Notes: a model not told the origin generated them from the letters alone. 64,000 nt of DNA from Cudoniella acicularis (GCA_013054445.1 JAAMPI010000105.1:1-64000); one strand, 5' to 3'. Numbered from the stretch's first letter, positions 43,652 to 55,559 are shown. Program-made: numbers and translations.

Positions 43652-45206
43652 TCAAGCATAGTGAAAGGAAGGAGGTCGATCTTCTTTCCTCAGATACTCA
43701 GAGCTTTCCGCTGCTGGCTCAGCCACCATAGCCTCCGGTGGCCATTGTTCCCACACTTCTCCATTTGCTTCCTGAATCGGCTCTGGTTTCTTTGATGATC
43801 CACCAGCTGGTGGATAATCATCCTGCATCTCATTCTTGCCCTTACTTGCGCCCTCACCGGCATTTTCCATCACCGATGGACAAGGTGGGTAAGGTGGAGC
43901 TTGTTCCCAGTTTAACTCCGTCTCCCTCTCAACTCTGGTTAGCTCTGGAAATAACGGATTGCCAGCACCCTGCGGTCGAGGTGGATACGCAGGTGACTTC
44001 TCGTCCATTTGTCCCGATGGCGCATGCTCCCAAACTTCATCCTTCTGATTTTGACTTGGTTCCGTCCTTTTCTCAACATACATATCTCCTGGCGGTGCCT
44101 GCTGCCCAAGTTGATCCACCACCACATGATCGAAGTCGTTCCGTCCCTCAGCCTGCTTAACAACCTCCATCAAATTCCGCACTTGCATCGGAACATGTCT
44201 CACGTTCCCTCTTAGGATTTCCCCAACAGGAAGTCTCTCTCCATAAAACCTCGCATTTTCATCACTTCTCTCAATGATAATCGTACCATCACCTGCATCC
44301 CAGCATACAAACCACGACTCTTCATGTAACTCCAGCACGGCGTGCGATTTGAGTTTCGAACAACTTGAGCATCAAGCATGCCACCGCTACCAACCGGTCC
44401 CGCAGCAACACTGATCTCGCCACCAAGGGAAACTCGTAATTTGCTGAATGCTTCCAATGCTTTGCGGTTGTTGATCACGATAACACAGTCGTAGATGTCG
44501 ATTCCGGCCATGAAACCGACCCCGAGGGTATGGATTAGAAGTCCGGAGGGAGGAGACCAACTGCCGTCTTCTTTTCTAGCGATCAAGACACCTGAGCCGC
44601 CTGCGCCTGAAACCCAAAGGCCAGTTCGCATGGTGCTGAAAATTGCGAGACCGACGCAATTCTGGATCACGGACTGAGGAATTTTGACGAGAGATTTTTG
44701 GTGTTTCTTTGGGCCCGGAGAGCTCGAGCCGGAGGGTAGTTCTTTGTAAAAGCCATCTTCTGTTCTCGAGATTAATAATTTGCCACGTGATTAGTGGAAA
44801 TGGGGGATGACAAACTGCAGAATGACCTGAGAATCCGAGCCGCCTTGTCGGATTCAATGTCAAGTGTTGTTGGCCAGAAAGCTTCACTTCCAATTTTATT
44901 TGTGAGTTTGTTGACTGGACCACCGAGCTTCTCGAAACCGCTCCAGGCAATGTCGAAGGCCGCCTTCCCCTTATTTTTCCATCCGGATTTACCTGATTGA
45001 GCAGGCTGTTGATTTTGCTGCGCTGAAGGTTGGTAGTAGGGTTGCTGGGGAAATTGTTCCTGCGATGGAGGCTGCTGTTGAGGATTGTTGGCGTATTGTG
45101 GTGGGAATGAATGATATTGTGGTTGTTGTGGGGTATATCCATCAAAGGATCTCTGAGGCGGTTGGTCCTGCGGGTATCCGGATTTTTCGTCTGCCATGCT
45201 TGCCAT
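43652..45206 (-). CDS. SYLF-domain (Ysc84/DUF500) lipid-binding protein with a one-base break
   Basis: Exon 1 45206-44816 encodes a Pro/Gln-rich N-terminus (about 75 residues). Exon 2 44759-43652 carries the SYLF domain: ..SVIQNCVGLAIFSTMRTGLWVSGAGGSGV.., ..GVGFMAGIDIYDCV.. and ..GGEISVAAGPVGSGG... SYLF proteins bind phosphoinositides and actin-patch components at membranes. After ..SRGLYAGMQ the frame stops matching: the expected DGTIIIERSDENARFYGE continues one frame over, starting at about 44290. The exon total is one base short of a multiple of three, so one base is missing around 44288-44293 relative to the family. No intron repairs it. With the base restored the product would be about 499 residues with a Pro-rich tail of 'WE(Q/H)xPP' phrases. 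A real loss of function or a sequencing error are both possible. Confidence 0.8.
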
Positions 45207-46772
45207 TATTTGTTGCGACGCGAGGGATTGTCAAATAATTGTTGCGTTCAATTAAGTGGGATCCGTTGATATTTGGAGGTTTTTAAGAAAGTGTTGAATA
45301 ATGGGGGATGAAGGCGAATTTCTACGTCGGAGAGCATGATATATAGTTCCGCTACGGTCCGGGACTCGCATCGCTAACTTTGGATGACGAGGAAGACGCG
45401 AATTTTGGGGCTCGTTCTCGCACTGCCACAAAAGGGGAGAAGCGAAGTGGCCAATGATGTCATAAAACCCTGTTGAGCTGGCTGGCATTACCCCTGAAGA
45501 TAAACGAGAAATCAACTGTCACGTGAATCGATATTTGGTAGGCATGTTTTTGCGATCATCAGGCCCACCAGTTGTACCTCGTTGCTATACTTAGACATAC
45601 GTCCGGGCGTGGAAGCAAAGGTTGAGGTGAGCCGTACATGATACTGTGTGCTGGTTTCTGTGAAGCGCGCCCAGGAACCTTAACCAATAAGTTCAAATCT
45701 AGCGATCAATAGGAATTTGATGCGATGCAACAGAGAAAATATTGGAATCCTCCTTTAGGCACCTTTTGAAAACCTAGATATAAATGAATGGCGAATGCAG
45801 TCGAAAGAGCTTCATGTCTTTTCTAATTCTTTGCGGCGTTAAAGGGGAGTTCCCCGCACTATAAATCGGGGTCTAAGCGAAAACAGACAGGAACACACAC
45901 TTTAAAACAAGAAAATATTTAAAAAAAAAAAAAAAAAAAAAATTTGCGTTTAAAGGGGCAGGTAACTAGAAGAATTTCATAACAATATCTGTATTCAAGC
46001 TTTTTTTCTCAGCCTCGTTTGAAGTTATTTAAATTTTGAAGTGTTTTCTTTTTAGGCAAATCGACGCGATGTGCCAATATGGTGGTGCCTGGGATGATTT
46101 TGAGAGTGTGCCTAGGAGCAGAGGTTGTGTAATAACTCGAGACCGGGTAATCATGTCTCTGCCTCGGTGGGACAATTTCGCTCCCAATTTTTCATTTTGG
46201 ACGGGGCCTCTTGGTGCAAGGGGCAACAAAGGGGGAAATTATTTGGGGGTCAAGAAGAAGTAGGGATTTAGCCGCTGGACGTGTAGTGTAACTAAATTCT
46301 TTCCTAAACGAAGTATGCAAATGGACGTATGGTTTTGGACTATAAAATTCTGCTATGTCTATAAAAGGGTTAATTACATCAAAAATTAAAGAACCAAAAG
46401 TAGGTTAATAAATTGAGTGTCTGGAAAGCCTATTTTATTCATTTAATGGTGTGCTTCTGCCGTAGTTCAAATAAACGTCGGTCCTAAAAATTTAAGAGCA
46501 AGCTCGTGCGTGTAACCACACTGCCTCTCTCGCGTACACATTTCGTCACAATAAAATAGAAGGATGCAGCACTGCAGAGGTGTAGCAAATTAATGCCTGA
46601 CGATAGTGACAGTGTTGCTTGTCAAGCACTTAGTGGAGCACACTCCATATGCATATCCGCATGCGTAATCAAACAGGCAGATTAACACCGTAATTTTAGG
46701 TATATCATCTCGACGAAGCCTTTCTAGATTTGGCACGTTTAGAGGTGAAATTGCCCCCCAGCTACATGCAAT
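45207..46772. other. Intergenic 1.57 kb with a long A tract
   Basis: Contains a poly(A) tract of about 23 nt at 45920-45942 and AT-rich flanks. A frame at 46036-46263 lacks any domain. No gene is supported. Confidence 0.4.
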
Positions 46773-49155
46773 ATGAATCGAAGCACTGTCTCTTCAATGA
46801 GCGAGATTGCTGAACCTTTTAACGATATCCAACACAATTTTCATTCATCCCAGGACTCAGGTACGAATTTCATTGAGATCCTCAAGAAAGCCGCTGACTG
46901 TACTTAGTTTATGGCATAAGTGACGCAGATGCTACGAACAGAGAAACTTTGGAATCCGAAATCGCCAGGCCTATCAATAATTTCCAAGACGATGTTCAAG
47001 GATCAAAGAAGGATGTTCCAGAGAAGCCCGATGGCAATATCTCTATTTCCTCTTGGAAGCTTGGCTGGAAGACACCAGCAGCACTGTTCGGGTTTTTTGT
47101 TCTTGGTAGGTAAGAATCAGCGGTTTATAGACTCCTGCTAATCCCTTAATTTCAGCATGCCTTTTGGCTGCAATTCATCTTGTTCTTTTTAGATATGTCG
47201 ATGGAAAATCAGCAGAGGGCCCATTTTCTATTTCTCAGACCTATGTTTCTGTAGCATCTTATCTCATCACGAACAGTTTTAGCGCGTCCCTCCGGGCATC
47301 TCTCCTGGTCGCATTTTCGCAGCACATGTGGCGGATCTTTCGAAAACAATCAACAAAAGTCTCCTCTATCGAAAACCTCTACGGTCTTCCACACAACTTC
47401 TTCCTTCTGTTCAGCACAAGTATTCCACGAACATCGCCGCTACTTTTCATTCTGGCTCTTGGTACTTGGCTTGTGTCAATTGCCACTATTTACCCTCCAA
47501 GTGCCCTTACAGCCGCTTCAACCCCCCTTTTAAGCAATGAGCTGATTCTTGTGCCCACCTTCAATCCAAATTATTCAACACCAGATCTTCATATTACCGA
47601 TCCTGAGGGCGACGACGGCCTAGGATACCGTTTCTCTCCCATAGCATATATTTACTATGATAATCATGGATTGACCTATGAGTTAGTCGCGCAGTTTTAA
47701 TTTATCAAATCAATCATCTTAGAAACAGAAAGAGACTAAAGATTCTACCAGTCATCCAACCCCCTATTTAGCATTGGAATCCAAATTTACGTTGCAGTCG
47801 GGGCGAATTCCTGAGACTCGATCGCCATGTGGGAACAATTGTACTTTTACTACAAGTTTCGTTGGACCTTACCTGCACTGTAATCAATCAACTTTCAACA
47901 CCCTTGTCCCAGTCGTGCAGTTGGGCGAGGACATGGGCAACTTTTATGTCGATTATTATTCTGGAGTGTGGAATCTTGAAGCGCCTGCGTATAACACGTT
48001 CAAAATGGCCAACACAGAAGACTTCGAGGTTTGGATGTCTAACATGACGTCTAACGTCTCTTTTAATATTAATCGCCCTCTAGGAGTACTCGTGCAGCCT
48101 AATATGGATTCCGCCCATTCACTGGAAAATCATGATTTTAACCTACTGGTTGAAACTCAACAGCTCTTCTGTATCCCCAGCAGAGCTATGTATCGTTTGA
48201 ATACTACGTACACAGATGGTGTTTATAACATGTCGCTCTCAACGGAATATCTGGGATCCCTCGCCGAAGTCTGCCAGAAAGGAAATTGTGCTGAGGACCA
48301 AAATGGACTGGATGTTATATTTGAAGCGATGAGTGTATTCGCAATAATTTAATCGATGATCGACCCACTGATGGGAAGTATCACCCGCGCTACAATGGAC
48401 ACAAGTGGTTCTTGTCTGTCCCCAATAATGACCAATTACACCCTTGAAAATGGAACCACTGCGTCTGTCCCGATATGCAATGTCGACTGGAAGTTGGGCC
48501 ATGTTCCAACTGATTTCGAAGAAGGCTTCGTAGGTAAGATTGCCATTTCTTTCCTTCTGTCCCCTTTGTGGGAAAATTAGAAAACTGATATCTCTGTAAA
48601 GATCAAGGAAATAAAACAGTCATCTTAGAGACTCGTTTTAACACTGATCGAGATGATCCTGCATCTATCGGCGCAAATCTCACAATCACATCCCATCTCG
48701 TGAACGAGACATTATTCAACGTAACACTAGGAGCAATGTACACCTTGGACTTCTATCAAGCACCCGCAAATGTCACGAAAATGCAATTCAAAAACACCTA
48801 TTCCTTCTCAGCGCCCAAAAATTTGATCATTCCATACACCGTCTGCCTGCTTCTTCCCTTGCCATTCATACTACTGGGATTTAACTCCTTGCGACTCAAC
48901 GGCGTCCCAGCAATGGATGGTAGTTTCCTGCAAATCCTAACGACCGCAACTGGGAGCAAGAAACTCGAGAATGCAGCGGCGGGGGGTTGCCTTAGCGGGG
49001 ATAACAATATGCCGAAGGAGCTGTTGAATATGAAGATTCGATTTGGGGAGTTTGTTGGAAGTGATAATAGAGTCTTAAGGACTGGGTTTGGGACGGAGGA
49101 TGAGGTTGTGCCGCTGGTGAGGAAGAGGGGTACTTATGGCGGGGTAATAGAATAA
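46773..49155 (+). CDS. Fungal integral membrane protein of unknown function, interrupted by one stop codon
   Basis: Five exons (46773-46860, 46929-47105, 47156-47681, 47752-48533, 48602-49155) total 709 codons, and every junction keeps frame. The layout is typical of a fungal orphan family: a cytosolic N-terminus, one helix (..LFGFFVLACLLAAIHLVLF..), the block ..SYLITNSFSASLRASLLVAFSQHMWR.., a second helix (..LLFILALGTWLVSIATIYPPSALT), a long N-glycosylation-rich extracellular part, then a final helix (..PYTVCLLLPLPFILLGF..) and a short tail. Members are sometimes labelled 'formylmethionine deformylase-like', without support. In exon 4 a TAA at 48350-48352 (codon 464) interrupts the frame between ..FEAMSVFAII and SMIDPLMG.., and no intron can remove it. 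The rest is intact, so this is a recent nonsense change or a sequence error. Confidence 0.72.
48350..48352 (+). other. In-frame TAA in membrane-protein gene
   Basis: Coding continues in the same frame on both sides, with matching family features and intact downstream splicing. No GT-AG pair that removes it keeps the frame. Confidence 0.75.
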
Positions 49156-49674
49156 GCTGTTCTTTAAGAATCCGTAGTATTGAGTCAGCAATCCGAACGC
49201 TTTATAACCCAAACTTGAATTCATGAATTCACTATATCTGTCTTTATTTAGCTGTCCTTCCGTTTCTTCTGCAAGTACAACGGCCTTATCCGTATATAAT
49301 CATATCATCATTGTTTAAGTAAGTATAGTATCTTAGTTATATTACTTTCGATTTTATGAGACAATGAAAGATAAATCTAGTCTTTCTAGTTTCTAGAAAG
49401 TTTACGAGGAATCAAAAATAAATATATTTTATTAATAAAAAAAGAGAAGAAAAGAACTAATGTGGGAATAGTATTTCACTAGGCTTACCAGTCTGCTAGG
49501 AGTGTGTATTTAGTGAAAACGATTGATCGAATCAAAATTGGTCATGTACTCGCTTAAATATCATTTCTTGACGCGGTGCGCGAAATATATTTGCCGCCTA
49601 ATCTCTCGGTTTCTTTCGTCTTCATATTTCGCTGATTCCGGTCTAGTCGCACTGTCAATACCCTCTATATAACT
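49156..49674. other. Intergenic, AT-rich
   Basis: 520 bp between the membrane-protein gene and the HET pseudogene. Nothing recognised. Confidence 0.4.
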
Positions 49675-51634
49675 ATGGGTTATATCAATCCGGAAAACAT
49701 GACGGAAAATTACGAGATATCCACGATACATGGGGACGACATGTGCCGTCGTTGCTCCAAGGCGCTCAATTTCCAGAGGCTTGTTCTAATTTGGGAATCG
49801 AGAGACCGAGCTGAATCAACACCAAGACTTCTCATTGATAACTTAGGGTGGCCAAACCAATGGCCTATCAATTCATGCTTCCTTTGCAACTTACTGAAAT
49901 CCCTGATACCCAAGTCTGCATTGAAGAATAAACATCGATATCTATGTTTCGGAATATACTGTCTGCACGCTTCGGAAAATGAAACGACATGGAGGTATTT
50001 ACATCCTCCTGTCTTTGACACGATTCCTTCAATGTTTCTCTTGGAAATGACCAACGAAAACAAGAAATACGAAGCCAATGAATGGTACACCAGGTTCCCT
50101 TTACAAAAGGAGCGCACCCACCACAATCGGATCGTCAAACCCCTTTCAATCGATTTTAGAATACTTCAAAACTGGCTGTCTCTTTGTCAGAAAGTCCACG
50201 TAACAAGATGTGGTCCCGGCTCTTTCACCGCCGTTAACTTACTAAACGTTATCAACTGCCATTCGCGAAAAATTGTCCTAGGCAACACATTACAATATGC
50301 AATCTTAAGTTACACGTGGGGAGAAAACGAAGAAGCACCACTCTATTCGGACCATCTAGGAGACAATCTCCGAAGACTATAGAAGATGTTATCACAGTCG
50401 TGAAAAGACTTGGATTTCGATACCTATAGATTGATCATTACTACATCGATCAACAAAACAACACTCATGCCACTTGTCAAATACAGCAAATGGATTTGAT
50501 TTATCGGAATTCTCAGCTTACAATTGCAGCTGCTGCCGGGGTAAGTACTTCTAAAACACACATATTACCCCTAAAACTTCTTAAATCAATTTGTGGTTCT
50601 TTGGAAACTGATACTATGGCTGGTATTTATTGAATTATGAATCGACGCTGACTTAACTCGCTTAGCTTGGACCGGCATACGGTCTCCCAGGTATCGGCCA
50701 TCCTTGGAAGCCACCATTTGCAGTCATGGTTAGTGAACACCTCTTCAGTCCTGGGAAGACTGCAAACTCTATCATCTCCGGTTCGCGGTAGGCAACTCGT
50801 GGATGGACGTACTAAGAAGGAATATGTTCCCGCCGACGGCTTGTCTTCACAGACGAGCAAGTGTACTACGAATGCGACGGCAATTATACCTACGAATCGT
50901 TCGCCAACTTTTGGGATGATTTTGGTGATGGATACCCCGACAATTGTCGCATGGCCCACATTATAGCTCCTTCGGATGTTCTCAATCAAAATCCTTTGGG
51001 TATCTTCGATTGTATAAACAATACTCCATGAGAACAGTCACTTATCAGTCTGACAGACTTGATGCATTTCTAGGTGTACTCAAACACTTCGAAAGTGAGC
51101 CCCACAAAATTCGCCATTTTTGGGGCCAACCTATCATGCCACTTCCACGGGGGGCACCAAAACCGAGTTGGAGTCACGTACTGTAACATTATATTATGCG
51201 CCACAATTCCTTGAATCCCTTTTTCGTCGTTTTAACAATTTTGAACCTAAGGAATCCCACCGACAGAAGTCATTTCCAAGCTGGCCCTGGACTGGTTGGT
51301 CTGGTCAGTCGCTTCGCGATCTTCGGAATCAATTTGGGTGTACGATTCCAATTCAATGCTACAACCCGTTATTGAAATCGAACTTGTTGACGGGAAACTA
51401 CTTAGCTGGGCGGAGTTTCATCTAAACTATGAAAGGCTTCAGATCTCTTCCCTCACCAGCAGATACATTCACATCTCAGCACACATTTATCCTCTTGTGG
51501 AATTGAAAATGGGGGAGGGTGAGAGGTACGAGTGGAGCTTTCAGATGGACCTACTATTATCTCAAAAAACGGCATACTATCACTTCGTCCCTCGCTCTTT
51601 CGAGATGAAGATTCCCAACAATGATGTTCTTTGA
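49675..51634 (+). pseudogene. HET-domain pseudogene with RIP-like stop codons
   Basis: An intact first frame (49675-50382) has a Cys-rich N-terminus and reaches the start of a HET domain (..LQYAILSYTWGENEEAP..). Then the frame breaks: from about 50370 the HET text continues in another frame (..IDHYYIDQQNNTHATCQIQQMDLIYRNSQLTIAAAAG) with a TAG at 50427-50429 where the family has Trp. After an intron at about 50540-50665 the next block has TAG at 50789-50791 (Trp position) and TAA at 50813-50815 (Gln position, in ..GWTY-stop-EG..). Further frame changes follow, and recognisable C-terminal text is spread over two frames to 51634. The three readable stops are TGG-to-TAG or CAA-to-TAA, that is C:G-to-T:A transitions, as made by repeat-induced point mutation or deamination. 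The gene is not functional. Confidence 0.85.
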
Positions 51635-52262
51635 GACGATGGACGGGGAAATGCATATGGAAGCGGCTAATTTTTATTTGTAAGTGAACTCGGAAGTTTT
51701 CGGAATTTAGAATCACGCTTTCTGAGAAGAGGTATAGGAATTAGCAGCTTTGTTTTATAGCATTAATGAATTTCGATTTTATACAGCTGACGGTTGCGAT
51801 CTCTGGGGTGGCGATAGCTCTAAAAGGGTGTTTTGGGAGTTGGTCTGCACTTACCGGTCGATTCGGGTTGGATAATTGGGTTCTTAAACAGAAGCTAGAC
51901 GATGGGAATAATCATAGGAATTATTCAAACGACATGTCCACGTAATCCAGCCAACAGAGCTGGGAGTAAAATAACCACTAACGTTTCATCATTCGGTAAT
52001 CTGAGCTCCTCGCTGGGCTGTTGCTTTATCCTAACATCTAGAAGTCATAGTAACATAGTGTAAGCCATCAAGTTCTCATGCAAAAACGTGATTGTTTAAA
52101 CGCTTTCAGAAAATATTTGTTTTTCGTGGGCGGTGTCGCGTTGTAGAACTGAAACTGGGCCGCCTTTTTTTTCAAGGTACTTTAGTTGCGGGAAAGACCA
52201 GAACACAAAGCGATCATCACTAAGCTGTAAGTCATCCTTTCTTAATCACGCCGCTTATATAG
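51635..52262. other. Intergenic between HET pseudogene and LTR copy 1
   Basis: 630 bp, no gene seen. The first part may still be decayed HET sequence. Confidence 0.35.
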
Positions 52263-52638
52263 TGTTGGAGGTAAGGGTATAACCGTAGTACGCGGTATAT
52301 AGTATATAGAAGATATATCTATATAGTCGTCGGTAGGCGGCTAAGGTGTGGATAGCGGAAGAAGAGTCGACTGTTAGGTCGAGAGTGATTCAAGTATATA
52401 GAATAATAATATGAATTTGACTTAAAGACTTATCTATCTACAAAGGGGTGAGCGGACTATATATACTACAAGTGTAGTTACTAGAAGCTTCTATAACTTA
52501 GAAATCAACGCTTAGAAATCAACGCTTATAAATCAACGCTTATAAATCAAAGCTTATAAATCAAAGAACAACCTAGAAGATTCTAGTAAGGTCTAAACCT
52601 TAAGCCTAGAATAGTGCTTATTACCTAATAATGTAACA
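52263..52638 (+). mobile_element. Solo LTR-like element, copy 1
   Basis: Starts TGTTGGAGGTAAG and ends ..TAATAATGTAACA, so it has the TG..CA ends of an LTR with a TGTT/AACA short inverted repeat. It shares a nearly identical core of about 240 bp (from GCGGAAGAAGAGTCGAC at about 52356 to the end) with the copy at 53393-53654. It is AT-rich and non-coding. The 5' boundary was placed by likeness to copy 2. No target-site duplication is evident here. No internal retrotransposon region or second LTR of the same insertion is attached. Confidence 0.6.
52501..52566 (+). repeat. 14-bp tandem repeat inside LTR copy 1
   Basis: About 4.7 copies of (G/T)AAATCAA(C/A)GCTTA. LTR copy 2 has only about 1.7 copies at the same place (53560-53583). 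Confidence 0.85.
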
Positions 52639-53014
52639 TTTTTAACGGTTTTCGGCTAAATTTTAGTATAAAATCACGAAAATCAAAGAAATACTATAGA
52701 ACTAAATAAATAAAAGCATAAGGGCGACTATTATTTAAATTTTGAATTAGTAAGATTAAAGGGCTAGTTCGGGCTAAGAGAATAGTCAATTACGATTTTT
52801 AATATTATTATAGGGTTGTGGTTTTATTTTAAAGTGAAATTGTGAGTTTTAGCTGTAAAATGGTGTTCGGGTTAACTTCAATGTTTTAGTACTGTAACAA
52901 GGTGAAGTTTGAAAAAGACAATATGAAACTGCAGAATGACACGTCGGAGAAGGAGAATTTGAAATGGAGCCAGCAACAGCATTTCCCGGCGTCAATTCGT
53001 GAGAACTTCAGACT
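52639..53014. other. AT-rich sequence between LTR copy 1 and MFS relic
   Basis: No gene. A frame at 52902-53093 is unsupported. Confidence 0.35.
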
Positions 53015-53392
53015 CTACAACTCTTTCTCCACATCCTGCCAATCGGTCGCGATGACGATCCTTGGGGTGAAAATTCGGAGTACTAACGCATAGACAGTCT
53101 CAATATTCTTTGTGCCCGCAACACAAATTGTTAAAATGGACCAAATGATTTCCATGGCCGGAAGCCAGATTGAAGGTCTGATTTTGCTCATCGCAGTCTG
53201 GGAAGGAAATTGTCCGATGATGTATCCAATGATCCAATATGTAGTGAGTAGATTCAGGTCATTTCCCGTGAGCTTAAGGTCTTCCTTCATTCCGGATACA
53301 TATGCATTGGAGACCTTTTATTGTTAGTGTGGAAAAGCTTTTGTCGGGGACAGACAGCTCTTACATTGGTCTGGTGGAGATATTTGACAAAG

Positions 53393-53654
53393 TGTTAGAA
53401 GTAAACGTGTGTGGGCGGAAGAAGAGTCGACTGTTAGGTCGAGAGATTCAAGTATATAGAATAATAATATGATTTTGACTTAAAGACTTATCTATCTACA
53501 AAGGGGTGAGCGGACTATATATACTACAAGTGTGGTTACTAGAAGCTTCTATAGCTTAGAAATCAACGCTTATAAATCAAAGAACAACCTAGAAGATTCT
53601 ACTAAGGTTTAAACCTTAAGCTTAGAATAGTGCTTATTACCTAATAATATAACA
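53393..53654 (+). mobile_element. Solo LTR inserted in an MFS exon, copy 2
   Basis: 262 bp with TGTTAGAAG.. and ..ATATAACA ends. The left flank ends in CAAAG (53388-53392) and the right flank begins CnAAG (53655-53659), so a 5-bp target-site duplication is present if the N at 53656 is A. Removing the element and one copy restores GCTTACTTTGTC (Ala-Tyr-Phe-Val) on the minus strand, exactly as expected for the transporter. There is no coding sequence. A 5-bp duplication with TG..CA ends points to an LTR retrotransposon that recombined to a solo LTR. Confidence 0.85.
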
Positions 53655-53655
53655 C

Positions 53656-53656
53656 N
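53656..53656. other. Undetermined base (N) in the target-site duplication
   Basis: A single N at the element/gene junction. Repeat-driven assembly ambiguity is likely. Confidence 0.9.
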
Positions 53657-53883
53657 AAGTAAGCGACGCAGATGTAGCTGAGAATTAACCAGTCAAGCCT
53701 GGCAATAAGAGCTCTCTCTTCGGGAGACTTGTCAAGGGAATCCCATACGACAGTTAGTATTCTTTTGCCAAGCGTCTTTTCCTTTGCTGGTGCCTTTGAT
53801 TCTAGACCCCGTTCACCAACAGAAGAGTCTGATGTAGCGACATCGACAGATGCGAAGTGCTTGTCTGCGGATAAGATACCCAT

Positions 53884-55318
53884 GGCTGACTTATGTTGAA
53901 CAAAAAAAGTTGAGTCTTAACTCGCAGCACCGAGTTTTCTTATATCACCATCAAAATAGATTATTCGATCTGGTAGTCCTCTGCCTTGTAGAGCTCACCT
54001 CATTGGTGCTAAACTTTCGCCATCAATCTCATTATCGAACAATCTTGATTCTGCGGAGCGGGTGCGGGAATTGAATGTCACAATCTCCTACTTTGGCCAA
54101 GTGGGTTGGGTAAGTGGGATTTCTCCACCTCTTGTCGGACTTAGCCAGCAGAACCACGCCGACGGAACTCCCAGCGTCACGGATGTCTAATTTTGTTCCA
54201 CTCCCACTTTCAGACGCTAAATAAGCATGCATACCAATTGAGGGGCTTGTGGCTCATGTGGAGCTTGTGGAGCTTCACGAGAAGCCTGCAAGTTATCTGC
54301 ATTATATCATACTGTCCTACACCGCAGAAATGATCTCGCACACTTTCAATTTCTTACGGCACTGGGTCTAGGTTCTTAGTTGGTCCGGAAGGCAAGAATT
54401 ACCGTGCACTTGTGGGTTATTGTGGGCGAGGTCGTTTTCACGGTGTAGGAATTATTAATTGGTTCACCTGCTTGAGTGAACTCGTAACTCGCAATAGTAT
54501 AAAAATGTGGCTAATGTGCACATAAGACTGATTTGTCTTTTATGAACCAATATTTTAAGTAATTTTGAGTGGTGTGAGTACTCGGTCAATGACTTGGCGC
54601 TTGTGAGACGAAAAAGATGATCTTGTAGGCCATGTACTCCTTAAACCCCTTACTCGTTAGCGAGGGAGCCCCTGAAAGTTCAGGTGTAACTGGGCAATCT
54701 TTCGGTCAAGGCCCACCACAATTGAAAATCGTAAACTTCATCGGAATAGTCGTTCAAGTACAAATCCTTATGTTTCTCGAGTAAACTATAATATGTTGGG
54801 GTCGGAAAACTGTAGCAAGTAGATTCATTCACTTATCAAAACATGTAGATGAAGTCATCAAGTAATCACAAAATAAACGCGCTACTCGGTCGGCTTTTCC
54901 TAAGTACCAGGAAGGATTAAAAACTAGAACAGCCCACAAATACTCACAATACGATAACAACTCACACGTGTTATAACAATAGCCCGTTTTACCCCGATAA
55001 TTGAATGTAAGTTCTACTGAAAAAGCTGAGTGATTAAGAATAAGGACCTGACATTCAGAAAACACCTGAACGAGTAGAAGAAAAAGTTTTTTCGTTTTAA
55101 TGGGAAAGACTCAAATTGATCTGTACTGCTAATCCTGTTACGACTGAGGATATATGGAAGTGAAGTTGGGTTGCTAAAAGAGTGTGTATTGCTTAGTCTA
55201 GTCTACAGAACAGCTTTTGGTGGGAGCTGTGTCCCTTATTTATAGGCCTCCGATGCCCACATGCTACCGAGGTTCCTGCTCATCTTCCTACGCATAAACT
55301 ACAGTAATAGCTTATGCC
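53884..55318. other. Intergenic 1.4 kb
   Basis: Between the MFS start and the NLR stop. Short frames on both strands, none with a domain. No repeat recognised. Confidence 0.4.
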
Positions 55319-55471
55319 TTAGCCCACGTGATCGATGACACCGTAGGATCTAAAGGCATAATCATCATAGCCACTTCCTTTGAATCCTTCGGGTGCGACC
55401 CCTGAGCACGTGACCTGGAATCGCTTCCCCAACAAATCCGCTTCTATCCAGGCAAGAGAGTCTTCATCGGC

Positions 55472-55546
55472 CTCCTCTTCCTCGCTCTCCTCTTCCTCAC
55501 TCTCCTCTTCCTCGCTCTCCTCTTCCTCGCTCTCCTCTTCTTCTTT
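55472..55546 (+). repeat. 15-bp minisatellite in NLR 3' end
   Basis: Five units of CTCCTCTTCCTC(G/A)CT (the last diverged) encode EEEES on the minus strand, directly after the ankyrin-like repeats. Confidence 0.85.
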
Positions 55547-55559
55547 CACTCCATAATTG

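Larger units (their letters stand above)
53015..53883 (-). pseudogene. Truncated Dal5-type MFS transporter split by a solo LTR
   Basis: The N-terminus starts at the ATG at 53883 and reads ..SPEERALIARLDWLILSYICVAY, the usual lead into helix 1 of anion:cation symporters of the allantoate permease (Dal5) family. At 53656 the frame runs into the LTR. Beyond it (from 53392 down) it resumes exactly with FVKYLHQTN, then an intron with donor GTAAGAG, then VSNAYVSGMKEDLKLTGNDL, helix 2 (..YWIIGYIIGQFPSQTA..) and helix 3 (..IWLPAMEIIWSILTICVAG..), ending near ..ETVYAL at a possible donor. The remaining helices are not found downstream, so the 3' part is lost as well. Intact family members have about 500 residues and 12 helices; only some 160 remain here. 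It is non-functional. Confidence 0.85.

Noticed and set aside
44286..44294. Programmed frameshift in the SYLF gene
   Set aside because: No slippery heptamer or downstream stem is apparent, and no such case is known to me in this family; mutation or error is simpler.
52263..53654. The two LTR copies as one complete retrotransposon
   Set aside because: The DNA between them is host MFS sequence and AT-rich spacer without gag/pol, and copy 2 has its own target duplication.
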